The notes: generated from the letters alone by a model not told the origin. 64,000 bases of DNA from Lycorma delicatula (GCF_047948215.1 NC_134456.1:62515529-62579528), one strand, 5' to 3'. Numbered from the stretch's first letter, positions 1 to 12,700 are shown. Translations and numbers: made by a program.

Positions 1-704
1 ATTCCTCAGTAGTTATAGAACAAATAGCATGCTGCAAAATATTTGGTTGTACGCCAATAATTTTATAGAAGATTTTACTGCTTTTAGTATTAGTAGTAAT
101 TCATATAACTTCCAGTTTTGGAAACTTAACAAAACTAAATAATTAGTGTTTAATTGCCTTAGTTGGAAAAACTTTTGTTTTTTAGTGAAATTCTAAATTT
201 TGCTTGAAAATGTTTTCTTGATACTCGCATAGTTGTTGAATCTGAAGCTTTGTAGTAAGTCTAGAAAAAAAAAGTAGTTTAATTTTATTCCTTAATTTTT
301 ATGTTTGCACAAAATCTCATTATATTACTGTAATATTTCTTCAAAAACTGAATAACAAAAAAAAAAGTATCTTTTTTATATTACAAAAAAGCAATTTTTT
401 TTTTTTTTAATTTGCTTTATTTACAGTCGGTTTCCAAAAATACATTTTGAAACCATAAGTAAATCGAATGAATAATAAAAATGAAGACATCCAATGAAGG
501 TCAAAAGTAACAATAAAACAACAAACAATTATAACAAAGTTAAAATTAAGAAGATATTAAGGGAACAAATCAATGATAATAAATGAAATATAAAAAAAAA
601 TCCACACAGTTATACTTTTTTAGTCAATAAAAATATAATCATGACGGTTACTAAGTTCTCACAATCAGTATCAGAATGCTAGAATGCCAGAAAAGTAGCA
701 TCGT
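1..704. other. Gene-free AT-rich DNA
   Basis: A/T-rich sequence with short A and T runs (for example around 355-410). I see no open frame with recognisable protein similarity, no RNA gene and no clear transposon end. Confidence 0.7.
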
Positions 705-843
705 CAATAGATAATAATACTCTCAGAGTTTAGAATAGCAACAATGGCGATAGATACACATACCTTTACGCCAATAGATAATAATACTCTCAGAGTTTAG
801 AATAGCAACAATGGCGATAGATACACATACCTTTACGCCAATA
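705..843. repeat. 67-bp tandem duplication
   Basis: The unit starting at 705 (CAATAGATAATAATACTCTC...) starts again at 772 and stays identical for the whole overlap to 843, giving just over two copies of a 67-bp unit. No divergence between copies is visible, so the duplication is recent or an assembly artefact. It lies immediately upstream of a jockey-type remnant and encodes nothing recognisable. Confidence 0.93.
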
Positions 844-879
844 CATATTTTGAAGACAGCACTGTACACTATACCAAAT

Positions 880-1440
880 TACTAAGAATAATTTGGTATA
901 CAACACGGAGGTATTATGTGATTGATTTGTGTTATCAACGACAATTTATGTCTTGAGACGTTGTCAGAAATCACTGTGGTGTCCAGCACGTAAAGTCTTT
1001 TCAGCTGTCTAACGTCCCTATTGTTATCTAACAGGTTTACGGCTAAATGTTTATCATGTGTATTGAGTTGTGATATACATATGTCATGCTTAATCTCCAA
1101 ATTTCCTCCTGTATGTTGGAGATCTGTAGATGATCGTGAATCTCGTTCGTTGCGAACCACGGTGCCTTCGTTGTAACCTTCAGGATTTTGTATTGAAATC
1201 GTTGGATCACCTTAACGTTACTGACCCAACACGTTCCCCACGGTTGTATACGCAAGTCCAAATTGGTTTTAGGAATACTTTGTATATCAATAACTTATGT
1301 GACGTAGACAACTTAGAATTCCTGTCCAGTACCAGTAGCCAGTGTAAGCGCACAAACCTTATGCTTAATTGTGTCTTCTTTTCTTTTACGTGATCTTTCT
1401 AGGTCAATCGACGATCCAGCATACCTAAGTACCCTGTGCT
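880..1440 (-). pseudogene. Jockey-clade LINE reverse transcriptase, C-terminal fragment
   Basis: Reading the minus strand, the translation carries the C-terminal part of a jockey-clade ORF2 after the reverse transcriptase core. IQRFQYKILKVTTKAPWFA (about 1150-1210) matches, with substitutions, IIQRFQNKVARVIAEAPWF in the larger LINE at 55-58 kb. Further upstream, YAGSSIDLERSRKRK (about 1390-1425) corresponds to YMGLHLDRRLTWK there, and LLDNNRDVRQLKR lies near 1010-1045. The frame is broken by several stops and shifts. No catalytic motif, endonuclease or poly(A) tail is visible, so this is a dead internal fragment. The sequence differs enough from the 55-58 kb copy to suggest a separate subfamily or an old insertion. 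It lies about 40 bp from the hAT remnant that follows. Confidence 0.8.
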
Positions 1441-1449
1441 CACATCAGG

Positions 1450-1476
1450 AATAAGGTATTGTCTCAATACCTTATT
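1450..1476. repeat. Perfect 12-bp inverted repeat abutting a hAT end
   Basis: AATAAGGTATTG (1450-1461) and CAATACCTTATT (1465-1476) are exact reverse complements with a 3-nt spacer. The next base, 1477, is the first base of the hAT-like terminus CAGAGGTTCTCAACC. The palindrome therefore sits exactly at a transposon junction. Confidence 0.88.
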
Positions 1477-2990
1477 CAGAGGTTCTCAACCTTTTTGTGG
1501 CAAGGGGCCATTTGAGATTGTAAAAAATAGTGGCAGGCACAATCGTATTAAAAAATAAGTAAATAAAAGTATTATGTTCTTTATTATAATAAAGGACATA
1601 CAAAACATATATTACTTACATTGTGTAACATATATTTACTATAACATATATATTTATTATAAAAGTCGAATTAGTGGGATCTTTGACACTGTATTTCATT
1701 TGTTAATCTCATAGTTGGGAGTGTAAGATGACAATCCTAATCAGTTTTTTTTTCAGTTTTCGATGGTTTTTCTTCTTGAAGTTCTACTATAAATTTAGCA
1801 GTTTCAGTAATGTCAAAAATTGTGCAGTAAAAATATTTACAAAAAATGTAGCCACGGGTTCGATAATTGCAAATTGCTGAAATGTATTTTCAAACTGTTC
1901 TAAAAGTTTTTTTAAGACGAGTGATAAATAATGCTAGGTCCAGATTATTTTCTCCATCCTTGGAAAGTTTACAAGAGAATTTTTCGACAAATTATTTACC
2001 TAAAACTGTATTTTGCCATTGAATGCTTTTATAGAGTTAATCATTTCAACTAAATTTTTATTTTTCCTCCTGGAGATCCAGATTTAAAATGTTCAATTTT
2101 TAACATATGTCAGTTAAAAAAGCCAAGTCCATCAGCCGTTGTAGGTTATCTAATTATGGAAACGTTAGACTTTTTAAAATAAGGAATTTCTTTATCTCTT
2201 CCAAAAGATAATAAAATCGGGCAAGTGCTTTGCCTTTACTTAACCATCTTATATTTGTATGAATTATAAGGTCAGCTTGGGAAAATTTGTTCTTTTCGAT
2301 AAGGGGTTTTAACAATCTGTGTGATAAAGGATTTGCTCGAATTTGGTTAATTGTTTTAACAACAAGATTTATAACATGTTTGAAGGGGATATTTTGGCAC
2401 AATATGATTCTTGATGTACGATGCAGTGATAACGCATAATGTTCGGAAAAGATTCATCTTTCTTGCGGTGGGAAATAAATACATTATTGCAGCCCACCAT
2501 TGTTGGTACACCGTCAGTAATAATTGCTGATAACTTGTGCAAAGCCATATTAATTTCTGTTGAGTAATTTTTAAAAATTTTATCACTCCTTGTTCGCTCT
2601 TGCATCGATAGTAACTTTAATAGATCTTTCACACTAAAATCACTAAATACCATTCTTATCATTACTGCCGATCGTGCTGTATCTCATGTATCAATTGATT
2701 AGTCTAATTGTAATGAGAAATATTTTACATTCTTTCAAATCATTTTTCAATTGACTTTGCAAATCTGTTTGAAATCGCTTGGATTCTTCTTGTACTTGTA
2801 TCGTTTCATAACGGTACATCTTATATTGCTGAAATATTTTTCGCTTATCAGAAAATCCTTCAAATAACGAATCGGCTTCGACGAGAAATGCTTTTTTAAT
2901 TGGTTCACTTTCTAAAAATGGGTTTTTCGTTTTGCCAACAAATAAGAAATCAAGTTTCAAGGAAGCAATAGTGGCATTTTTATTTATTAG
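1477..2990 (-). mobile_element. hAT transposon remnant (ZBED / GTF2I-repeat type)
   Basis: One terminus is recognisable at 1477: CAGAGGTTCTCAACCTTTTT has the CAG-N-GGTTCTCAA form typical of hAT terminal inverted repeats. Minus-strand sequence from about 2990 down to 1845 encodes broken transposase, and 1477-1845 is then the 3' untranslated part. No matching inverted terminus was found between 2990 and 3200, and no 8-bp target duplication could be paired, so the 5' end is missing or too degraded to recognise. The element is clearly not functional. Confidence 0.72.
1845..2960 (-). pseudogene. Broken hAT transposase, ZBED5/GTF2IRD2-like
   Basis: Four overlapping minus-strand frames can be aligned in order to hAT transposases of the ZBED5/GTF2I-repeat family. 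From the N-terminal side: IKKAFLVEADSLFEGFSDKR (about 2890), then the SAIITDGVPTMVGCNN block (about 2530), which is the conserved DGxPxMxGxN motif of this family, then RYHCIVHQESYCAKI (about 2420) for HCIIHQEALCAK, then RWLSKGKALARFYYL (about 2210) for the RWLSRGxVLxRxxEL motif. Beyond that a degraded C-terminal part (LGFFN near 2125, then GGKIKI, then FQGWRK near 1950) continues to about 1845. At least three frameshifts and several stops separate the blocks. The zinc-finger BED domain expected at the N-terminus is not seen. The family normally runs to roughly 550-650 residues, so much of the N-terminal part is absent. Confidence 0.82.
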
Positions 2991-5900
2991 GCTAGTAAAA
3001 ATGCTTGCTGAGTAGATAACCCCGATTTTAGGTGATTAAATTTTATTTTCCTTAGCTCGGATTTTGGCGGATAATTAACCTCAAAGAACTGTGATTGGTT
3101 CTCTAATGAGGATCGACGTTATGTTTTTTGCTCCTGACACAACTCTTAAGCAAATACATATTATATTATATAATATATATATAATATATAATTATATAAT
3201 ATAATATATTATCATTATATTAAGCAAATACATTTCTCTTATTTTCGATAACAAAGTAATCTTCTTCCCAATTTTTTTTCAATGATAGGTTGTTGTTTTT
3301 TACTCGAATTGTTAAATTGTCAAAGAATTGAATTGTTAAAAATGTCTTCTAACTGCTACTAAATAATAGTATTTTTTTTTTAATGTTTTTAAATCAGCCC
3401 TTTTCAGTAAAAATCATTTTTCTATTATAAGCTATTTCTATTTCTTTTCAGTTATTTTATTTATACTCACAACATATGAGTATTTATTTGCTTATATTAT
3501 TTTCATTGATTTTATTGGCATAGGTAATAAAAAACTGATCTTCCGTGGAATGAAAAATGAGAGCAGTTATTTATACTTGTAAGTAAATAATAATAATAAT
3601 ATCAATTTCTGATGAGTTAATAGAATATCACGTAAAACAGTGTTTATCTAAGTTTATTTACTTAAGTATGTTTGCTTTAAATTTATTTCCGTGGTTTTAG
3701 ATTTGAAAGCGCTTAAATTAAGATAATCAATTACTAAAACTTACGCGCACGTACATGCACGCCCGCGTAAATCTTTTCTACCAGAAGTATTTTCTCGTAA
3801 TTGCATTAAATAAATCTCTTGCTAGTAATTTACTTTAAATGTTGTAATTACACGTTACTCAGTGACGTCTAAATCTATCTGCCTAAGTAATTTAATTTAT
3901 TTTCTCAACATGTATTTTCTATTTTACGATAAAATAGAATTTTATGGATTCTATTTTACGATAGTCATTTTGATTAGTGTACGTTCTTGGTAAATTCCAG
4001 GTTGAAGAATACCATTAAAAAAAAGTTATTTAATTGAATTGTTAAAAATAAATTATTAATGAAGGTTTTTGTTCTGTTTTATTTAATATTTATTCTTTTT
4101 ATTTTATTTATCGAAGGTTTTTTATTTAAACATAACATTATTCATGTGTTTTAAATGTAAACTGAGTCTTCTGCACAATTAAAAAATAAAATCACTTTTT
4201 TTTATTAATGACTTCCAACAAATTTTTTGGTGGAAATGACAAAATGTATCGATTTATTGCCCATTTTGTTTAATTTTTTTGTTTGTCATTTAACATTGTG
4301 TAACAATAATTAAGATAATTAAAATAAAGGGACGGGTGATTGTTAATAAACTGTAATAGTGAAGTAAAAACGTTTCTCAAAATTCCCTTCTTCCTGTTCA
4401 AAATTCCATCTTTGTAAAATATTTTACTTAAATTGATAATCTTTGTACTAATTAAAATTCCTTCAGTTCAAAAAAAATCAAATATTTCTCTGGTGACTAG
4501 TTTTAAGGAAAAAAAATTCAGTAGAATTTATATCTTGCTTTTAAGGTTTTAAAGGATTGAATGCTTTTACAGTAAAAAATAAATTACATGTTCATTTCTA
4601 CAAAATAAAAAAAAAATAGTGTATTCATGATAATTTTTTTCTTTAGATTACTTATCTTTTACACGCAGCTGCTCTATTATGATTTATGTATGGTTTATTA
4701 AAATGTCTCGATAACCGATCGGTAAATGTTATGTAGTTAAATTAAATAACCTTGAAAAATGCTAGCCACATTTCTCCCACATACCTCCTCCTATAGTCAA
4801 GATCAAAATTTAGACTCTAACTTTGATTTAGTACTTGGATTCTCTTAAATATTATTAAAAACAGAATCTGACACTATGTTGATAAACTATCGTGGTATTT
4901 GTAAAGAGCTTAGATTTTATCCCCCTTTTCTAGTGATAAAATTGCACATAAAAATTCTGATCTTATGTTTTTTTATTTCCTTAAAAAAATGTAACGGTAA
5001 AATAATTAAGTAAAAAGTTAAAATAAAAAAAATAGTTGAAAAAACTTCCACAAATTAAGTTTTATACTATATTTTAAAGGGTTATTCATTTAATGAAAAT
5101 AAAGGACCGTGCTAAATGTTTATTGAAATAGATTTAAAAAAATTGAGTTTGACAATATTTTACAATTTTCTTAAAATTTAAACAGAGTGACAGTTTAATT
5201 ATTAAACTATCCTCAGTCGACACTAAGGCAAAATTATTTATTCAGTTTACTGAGTAAAAGAAAAAAAATAATTCCCCTTGGAGGGCAGTCTGAGTGGATT
5301 TCAGATGTCTGCGTTTTCTAATTGGAAACAAAAACCGTGTTTGCATTTTTTATTCTCACTTTAAAAATACAGTTAATAATTCATAATTACTTATTATTTG
5401 TACTTTTTTTGTAAGTGTCTACTGATTGTTTATAACAATCAAAATAGCCATTTAGATTTTAATTAACAATTTTTGTAAACGGTTGTTGAGTGTAATTGTT
5501 TGAACTGCTTTTAACAGATCTACTCGTCTACGTTTTAATTTCAATCCAAAAGTTACAAATTATTATTTATTTATATTTTCTTATACAGTTTATTTTAAAA
5601 GACTGTGTAACATGATTCTGGCACCATCATTCTCCGTTCATCGCTGGTCGTGAAATGAATGGTTTCACCTGAATTTAGTGAATACATTTCTTCTGTTAAT
5701 AAATTTTAATGGTTTAGGAGTAATTTTAATTGTTTTTAGAAATTTCACTTTTTTCTGTAATTACCTGGAAATCTTCAACAAAATCTTTAAAAAAGCTTTG
5801 TGTTTTCCTGGGGATAAGGAGTAAGGATTTCCGTTAGTTTTTCTACTAATTGAACTAGTATTTTTTTTTCTTTTTATGTAGCATTGGTCATTTGTATTGT

Positions 5901-7420
5901 AACAATGATCCTTTATCGTTAGAATGTACAATATAAATTTTCTAAATATTACGACCTCATTGATTCTCGAAGGATAATCGTAAATCCTTAGCGTGTTTAT
6001 TTGTCCTTTTTATTTGAAATATAATTCAAATGCGAAAATTTACATTATGCCTCTACTTCATTTACATTCGTATCCGATTCGTTTAGTTAAAAAATTATTG
6101 TTTTTTTTTTATTGATTTATTTGATTTATTTTTGTTGATTTATTTTTTTGTCATTATAATACTAACAGTTTATATTATTGTAATTATGCTGTTAATTAAA
6201 TTGACGACAGTTATTGATTATAACGAATGTTAAGCAAAATAATGATTGAGCAGTACGCGATGCAAACGCGCGGTAATAGAAATCTTCGATTGAAGTGTTG
6301 AGATAAATGTAAAAACGTTTCACCGCGCAAGTCATGCAAATTAAGAAAGCAGACCTTTTAAAAACCCTAAATCTCCCACTATAAAAATCTTCATCGATAT
6401 TTCATGGTTGTTTAAAGTTCAGAGAAAGTGAAACGGTTAAAGTAACGTTCCATAAAAAGGATGTTTTAGTTTATACGAAAGAGTAAGTTTTATTACAGGG
6501 GTAGTATTTACTGTAAGGGCCCTTAAATAGAAAGCAGTAAAATATTTATTTTCTTTACGTGACCTTTCAATCGGTTACTTATCGTAAATTAAGGGCGTTG
6601 ATATACAGAGAGGTCGGCTGTACTTATGTCGAATAAACATCACTTCGTAGCATTGAAGATTATATACCGAAGATATGTGACGTCATTTAACTCTGCTTCC
6701 TTACACTATGAATGTAGATCTGCCCCTTCGTTAGTTTTAAGCGTTTAAGCTCGGACGGAAATATAACCTTAATTGTCTATGCTAAAAAAGTTAACACCTA
6801 AATTTTTTTTTAATTATATAAATTAAAATAATTAAGTGTACGTAGTTAATTTATGTTGTAAAGCAGCTGTGGTTACTTGGCACCATTTTTTGAATATTGA
6901 TAATGATTAACATCATATGCGTATGCGTTAAAAGTGTTCTAAGTTTTAAGTATTAAAACTGCGTATGATCTGTGATCTGTATAGTACATACATGTATCTT
7001 TTCATCTATTATTATTTAAACTATAAGTAAAATTAATTATCGATTTCAAAATGTTTTCTTCCTTATTCAGTTGTTATTAATGATGTAATCTAACTGCGTT
7101 CCTATTTACTTATTCGCTTTATTTTACGTAAGACATTTTGTTTAACAAAAGACACGATTTAATAAAAGCAATTAAGAACAGTCCAGACTCTTCTTCTGTG
7201 TGAATAAGAATCGTGAGTGCGTGTGACGTGTGTCGGTGCTCGACTGTCGTGCCTGCCATTCATTCATTCCTTCATTTATTCATTCATTCTGTTAGATTTT
7301 TTTTTAATGTCTTTTATTTTATTCGTTCTGTTTTCTCCTGCTGTGCTTGCAACGCACATTAATTGCTAATTAAACGTTATCTATATTGCTATTTATTTGA
7401 TCATAGCTCTTACAGTTTAA
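2991..7420. other. Gene-free AT-rich DNA
   Basis: About 4.4 kb without a recognisable gene. It contains an AT-only palindromic stretch near 3160-3215, a duplicated TTCTATTTTACGATA (3917-3931 and 3949-3963), and a slightly more GC-balanced, CpG-containing section around 6230-6730 with no open frame. Near 7200-7300 there is a mixed-composition stretch followed by CATT repeats. Some of this could be conserved non-coding DNA, but the sequence alone does not show that. Confidence 0.6.
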
Positions 7421-7423
7421 AAA

Positions 7424-7468
7424 TACACACACACACACATATGTATATATATATATATATATATATAC

Positions 7469-7508
<40 letters not shown>
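7424..7508. repeat. (CA)n / (TA)n compound microsatellite
   Basis: A CA run passes into two TA runs separated by a short TG-rich interruption. A short open frame across it encodes only alternating Tyr/Ile and is an artefact. Confidence 0.95.
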
Positions 7509-7514
<6 letters not shown>

Positions 7515-7515
<1 letters not shown>

Positions 7516-7850
7516 CTATTGCGTGTTCACGGTTCGACAAGGATATTGAGAGACTAACAAACGTAAAACTTTCTCATAAATACAATTTATTACTCTGAAA
7601 ATAAATGAAATGATAAATTTATAAAACATACAAAATAGTAATTCAATTAAAAAGACAGAATCGATTTAATGACAATTAAATTATGAATACCAAAATACAG
7701 TCCGATGTATCGCACGCTGCACTGAACTCGGGTTTGCAAATTTACTGACCCTGTCCGCTGGTACCCTGCAGTATTTATACGTCTTGGTCTGCAGAACCAG
7801 TACCCGACCATCCTTTTGATTGTTGAAGTGTAATAATTTTCATTGTGCGC
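7515..7850 (-). mobile_element. Possible solo LTR
   Basis: Read on the minus strand, the segment has LTR-like order: GTATAAATACTGCAG (a TATA box, about 7768-7782), a downstream CAGT-type initiator region, and then AATAAATTGT (a poly(A) signal, about 7580-7590) ahead of a final GC-balanced stretch. No coding remnant, tRNA primer-binding site or polypurine tract adjoins it. I could not identify TG...CA ends with a convincing target duplication. It could instead be an ordinary promoter-like fragment. Confidence 0.25.
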
Positions 7851-8329
7851 TTACGTTTTTCTGTATTCCAGTAATCTGTCTGGTCGAACAGGAGCTTTTG
7901 GAAGTGTCATTGTCTGTATTACAAAGAACAAATTGTTAAAAGGACTCATTATTCGAAATAAAGAATCCCTTTTACTGAATTTTTTTTCTAGTTTAATTCC
8001 TTCCAGATTCTTCTCTTTATTTTCTCTCTCATTTTAATTGGTAAAAACCCGTTATACTGGCCCATCACAATATTTATATATATATATTTTTTTTTTCTTA
8101 ATAGATCTGGATGGATACCTTATTTGATTGATTGTTGGCAGATTTTATTTAAATTGTACCTTTGTAATTATAAAACTTCGGTTCTCGATACTGTTTTGCG
8201 TGCAGTCCACTTACATGTCACAGTATAGAAAAATCTGATCATCTTAATCAATTAGCTAAATTCACATTTGTTTTTGTATCTCTTTCCTCATTAAAACTTG
8301 TTTTTTTTTCTTGATATCGCCACATCTGC

Positions 8330-8465
8330 TTGAAGCTTATGCGTGGGATATGAGAATGGAATTTTGTAGCGTATGAAAAATGATATGCTTACCCAGGATT
8401 CAAACTCGGGATCTCCGGATGAAATGTTGAGACGTTACCAATCCGCCCCACAGAGATCGATGATA
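8330..8465 (-). mobile_element. SINE-B copy (tRNA-headed, degraded)
   Basis: On the minus strand this reads as a tRNA-like head: a box A-like TGGTAACGTCTCAAC, then CCGGAGATCCCGAGTTTGAATCC with a box B-like GAGTTTGAATCC. It is followed by a body ATATCATTTTTCATACGCTACAAA. The same body occurs at 59958-60100 and 60345-60428, which defines a family. The copy is diverged and its 3' end is unclear. Confidence 0.65.
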
Positions 8466-9589
8466 ACGACCTAAAAGATTTTTTAATATAATACAAAGAA
8501 ACGTGGATTACAGAATGAAAACATCGTCAATTTCACTTTTACCAATGGCAAAATTTTTTTAGGGGAGGGGGATTTTTTTGGATTATCTACGTCATGATTG
8601 TCGAAAATAAATATAGATCTAGTCTACAGGAAATCGAATTAGTGATCTCATTAAACCTTTAAATAATCCCATACTGTAGCCTATTTTGTATACAGTCGCG
8701 GAAAACTGTTCTTACCCGAAACATCACATAATAGATGATTTTTTTTTTGAATTTTTTTTTATTTCTTCATATCAATAAAAAACTAATAAAAAAAGCTCAA
8801 TTTTTTTCTCTATTATTTTTTTTTAAATAAATGATTAGTCATGAAAGTCATTGTTATTTTAACTTCGTTATTCAAAACGAAAAAAATAACTTCCTTACCC
8901 ATCATATATAGAAATTCAGATTTTAATGAAGCAATACAAAAATTCTTTATTTCTCCAACATTTCATTCTCGGATAGTATAAATAATATCGCATACATTTC
9001 AATTTCATCATAGATTTCTCGTCATGAAAGGAATATTTTGATTTAAAATTTATAAAATCTTAAAAGGTGATTGATAATAATGCCTCAGTTTCTATTACTG
9101 AATATAAGAATGAATTTTTTATTAATAAATAATAAGTAAATCGAAACATTTCTATTGTACGATTGAAAGTTGATTAGTCAGAACCTGGAATTCGTAATTG
9201 GCCGTGGCTATGACATTACGGGATTTCGTTTTCCGCGGTCAAACTTTTATAAAGAATTTTTAAAACAATTTGATCACGAATTAATGGAAAAACTGTATTT
9301 AGCCGTATTTTAATGGAAAAATTGTAAATCTTGACCAATTAGGTCAATATATATATAAAATGAATCGTTTTTCACTGTTGTACGACACGTTCCTAAAATT
9401 TTGGTTTTAGTACCAAAAGAAAGTTCTAACAGTTTCAAACATTTATACTTATTTAATTGTATTAAATGGTTATAAATTTCAAAAATGCATATTGTTAATT
9501 TCTTTCGTATGAATTTTTTAATGTACAAATTCTTTACAAAATATACCGATTTCTTTATTTTTTGTTTAATAGTTGAGATTCCTCTAAGT
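8466..9589. other. Gene-free AT-rich DNA
   Basis: Long T and A runs and no recognisable gene. A 111-codon minus-strand open frame at 9310-9645 has no similarity I recognise and overlaps the opposite-strand LINE fragment at 9590-9712, so I treat it as chance. Confidence 0.6.
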
Positions 9590-9712
9590 AGATTTGGAGG
9601 AGAATAACAAGAACAAACTGGGTGGATAGGAAAAGAAATGATCAAATGTTAGCAGAAGAGGAAGCCTTGCTAAATGTTATACGAAGAAGAAGAGTGAAAT
9701 TGCATTACAAAA
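9590..9712 (+). pseudogene. Non-LTR retrotransposon ORF2 C-terminal fragment
   Basis: A stop-free stretch of about 40 codons translates to IWRRITRTNWVDRKRNDQML, then AEEEALLNVIRRRRVKLHYK. This has the pattern of a conserved region near the C-terminus of many insect endonuclease/reverse-transcriptase ORFs: WRRxLxISWxDRxxNEEVL, then EExxLLxxIxRRRxxWxGH. In intact elements a WxGHxxR motif and a GRR/GRGR segment follow; here the similarity fades after VKLHYK. It is a small orphan fragment without the catalytic core. The original element type (RTE- or CR1-like) cannot be settled from this piece. Confidence 0.65.
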
Positions 9713-12700
9713 CAAATGCATACTAATAAAAGTTCGAAGGAAAATGAGTTATTTTTACTAATTTTATATTAAAATTTTCTGCATGAAAATAATACATTAT
9801 GTAGTTTTATTTACACAATTTTAGAAATTTCTGTGGAAATTGTATTTAGTATGCTTGTCAACAAAACGTTTTGTGGTGGCATATAAATATATATAAAACC
9901 AGCTTAATTAGTTCAGTAGAATTATTCATGCTGTAGCGTGACTATACTTTTTTGTATTTTTACTGTTAAATTTATTTTTTTGATTTCAGAATAACTTAAG
10001 AATTTTTATTTAACTTTTTTTTTTTGTTTACTTCGTTTAACATAAAGTACAAGTACGTGAAGTAATTTTTATCGCACGATTTGTTACGCATACTTTGTTC
10101 TATTTATAGACCAATATTCTTTAACATTATTTTAAATTATGATTTTTACAAGGTTTAATATAGTTATAAAATTACAATTACACTGTTAACACTTATCCCT
10201 TAGTGATTATAATTATTTGGTATTTGAAATTTTATTACCTAGTAACAGACAAAATTACAGTTACATTACTTGGTTTTGTCTTAGACCGATCAATTCAGAT
10301 ATAATACATTCAATTGAACCTGAGCTGTTAAACTCAACCGTGAACATTAAGAATTCAGTTTATAGGTAATAGTAACTTAAACTGAATCTAAACAAAATCA
10401 TAGTGCAGCTGTCATAATACGTAATTGTCATTTTGATACTTTTGACAGTTATGGTCGGTTGGTAACCACCTGACCAACCAGCTGGAAATAAGCTCATATT
10501 GTGCGGCGGTAAATAATCTTTAACTTTTCAATGATGCAGAATAACCAGTCTGTTGGAATTATTTTATTTATTTTTTTAACAAATATATATTTGTGTGTGT
10601 TATGATTTCTATTACTTTCCCGACAGCGACAATTAATTTAAAACAGAAGAAATAAATTTTATCGATGTAAAACTGAACCCCACCCCAAATTTTTGTTTCT
10701 CGACGTTTTGTGATTTGTGAATTCAAAAATACTGTAATAAAGTATAAATAATATTTGCTAAAACGTTGTTGTTTTTGTATGGTTGCTGGTATATTAATTT
10801 ATTCCATCACTGTGCTCATAGCTCTTTTTTTTTATATTTTCTCCATGCTTTTAAGATTATTTTATCATTAGGTATGTATTACTCGCCTCTGCCTTCACCA
10901 ATGAATTTGAAGTTAGTTTCAAAATAACAATAAAAAATATGTATGGTCTTATTTTACTCCCTAACTGACTTATCTATAAACAGGCAATTTCATTTTTTTA
11001 TCAAAATATTTCTTCAAAATTTAAAGAAAATTAACCCTCTGTTGAATATTTTTTAAGGTAACCTATTTTTTTTTTTTTTTTTTTTTTATACAGTCCAATT
11101 ACAGGTATTAGCGATTAAAGTAACACTATCATGTACTACATAAAACCAAATTTTACTTCTGTAAGAAACGCGCAAAAAATTTTTAAATATATTCCTTAAT
11201 TGTATAACTGATCTTTTCTTATTGTCCTAGCCAAATCTGAGTTTTTGAATTTGTAGTTTGCAGGTTATTGGCTTATTATCTATATATTTTCTTATCCATC
11301 TTATCAAAACGAACTTAACAGTATTTATTTATTTATGATATGTGTTTTTTTTATTAACCATTCTTGAATGAAATCGCTAATTCTTGAGAAAAACGACAAA
11401 TAACTGGAAAATCAACGATCAAATCAAAAATCCAATCTGGCGAGAACAAAATTAGGAATGTGACAATAGTAAACAATATCAGCAAAGTAATAATGAATAT
11501 TTTTAGAAATTTTTGCATCTTTAACAATGCCGTAGCAATTAATTGCAATTTTAACATTTTTTATGAGTTTTACCGATTTTTTATGGGTTTCACAGATTAA
11601 AATATTTTTAAATTATTTTTATCTTTATACAAAAATAAGTAATTAAATAGGTACATCGTAATTGTAAAAGAAAAATTTTATTATTAGAAAAGGGGTTATA
11701 TTCAAAAGGTTTCATGGTATTGATAGCTGAACTTAGAAACTTTGTTTTTTTGTTATGTTTCTAATTTTTTAGTATAAAATCTTTACTTCTTTCCATATTA
11801 ACACTTAATACGAATATAATTTACACATATATGATTAACAGGTTTTTTTTTTGAAGATGATCAATTCTTGTACCTATGCGCAAAGGAAAATATGTAATAT
11901 TTATTTTACACGAAAAATGTCAAGTATGAATGGGATTTGAACGTAGAACTTACTGAATGAAAGACGGTGACGTTGTAGTTTTCTTAAGTTTTATTTTTAA
12001 GCAGTAAACAAAAGATAAAAACCATTGTAAACAAATGAAAGAACAGATTTTTATCTTGTTTAATATAGTTCATTTTATTTAATATAAAAAAAAAAAACAT
12101 CTTTTTGCTTTAAATCAGTTTTCATCAATCACCTTAGTTTTTCTGTTATTATAAACAGGTTATATTTTTCACATTTGTATAAAAACAATTAAAAATGGTG
12201 TTATTTATTGAAAATTTAAAATATTAAAATAAAAATTGTTAAAAATAAATTATGCCGTATAATCTAATTAATCTTAAATCTGTTCAGTCTGCAGCTTACG
12301 AAGCGTTGTTTTTTTTTTGTAATTTTTATTTTTTTTAATAGAAACCGTGATGTATTACATCATATTGTCTTCCTCGATTTATCATTCGATTCAGTTACGC
12401 TTTTACTGTTTAATTTCCATGTCTCGATTGATTCATGAACCACCTTGCCAATCCAATTCTAGGTTATGCTATTTTAAATAACTTACTAGTCGTAGAGTTC
12501 ATTGATCTTATATTATGTCAGTTAATAATATTCATAAATAATTTTATTAAGAATTCATAACAGTCAATCTTTTTCTATTTTACAACTTATAGCAAACACA
12601 TAAAATTAGAGTTCATAAACCGATGTGCTTTGCCGGTATTCCAAGTTAAGTTATTAAATGTACTTCCAAGTTGTAATAACTTTTACTCGGATCATTAAAA

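Noticed and set aside
2990..3140. Second terminus of the hAT element (GATTGGTTCTCTAATGAGG)
   Set aside because: It resembles the expected GGTTCTCAA terminus only loosely and is in the wrong orientation for a terminal inverted repeat.
3150..3230. Palindromic TA-rich stretch as a possible MITE or replication element
   Set aside because: Only A/T dinucleotide alternation, with no defined ends and no repeat elsewhere in the window.
7363..7557. Open frame across the CA/TA repeats
   Set aside because: It encodes alternating Tyr and Ile from a microsatellite.
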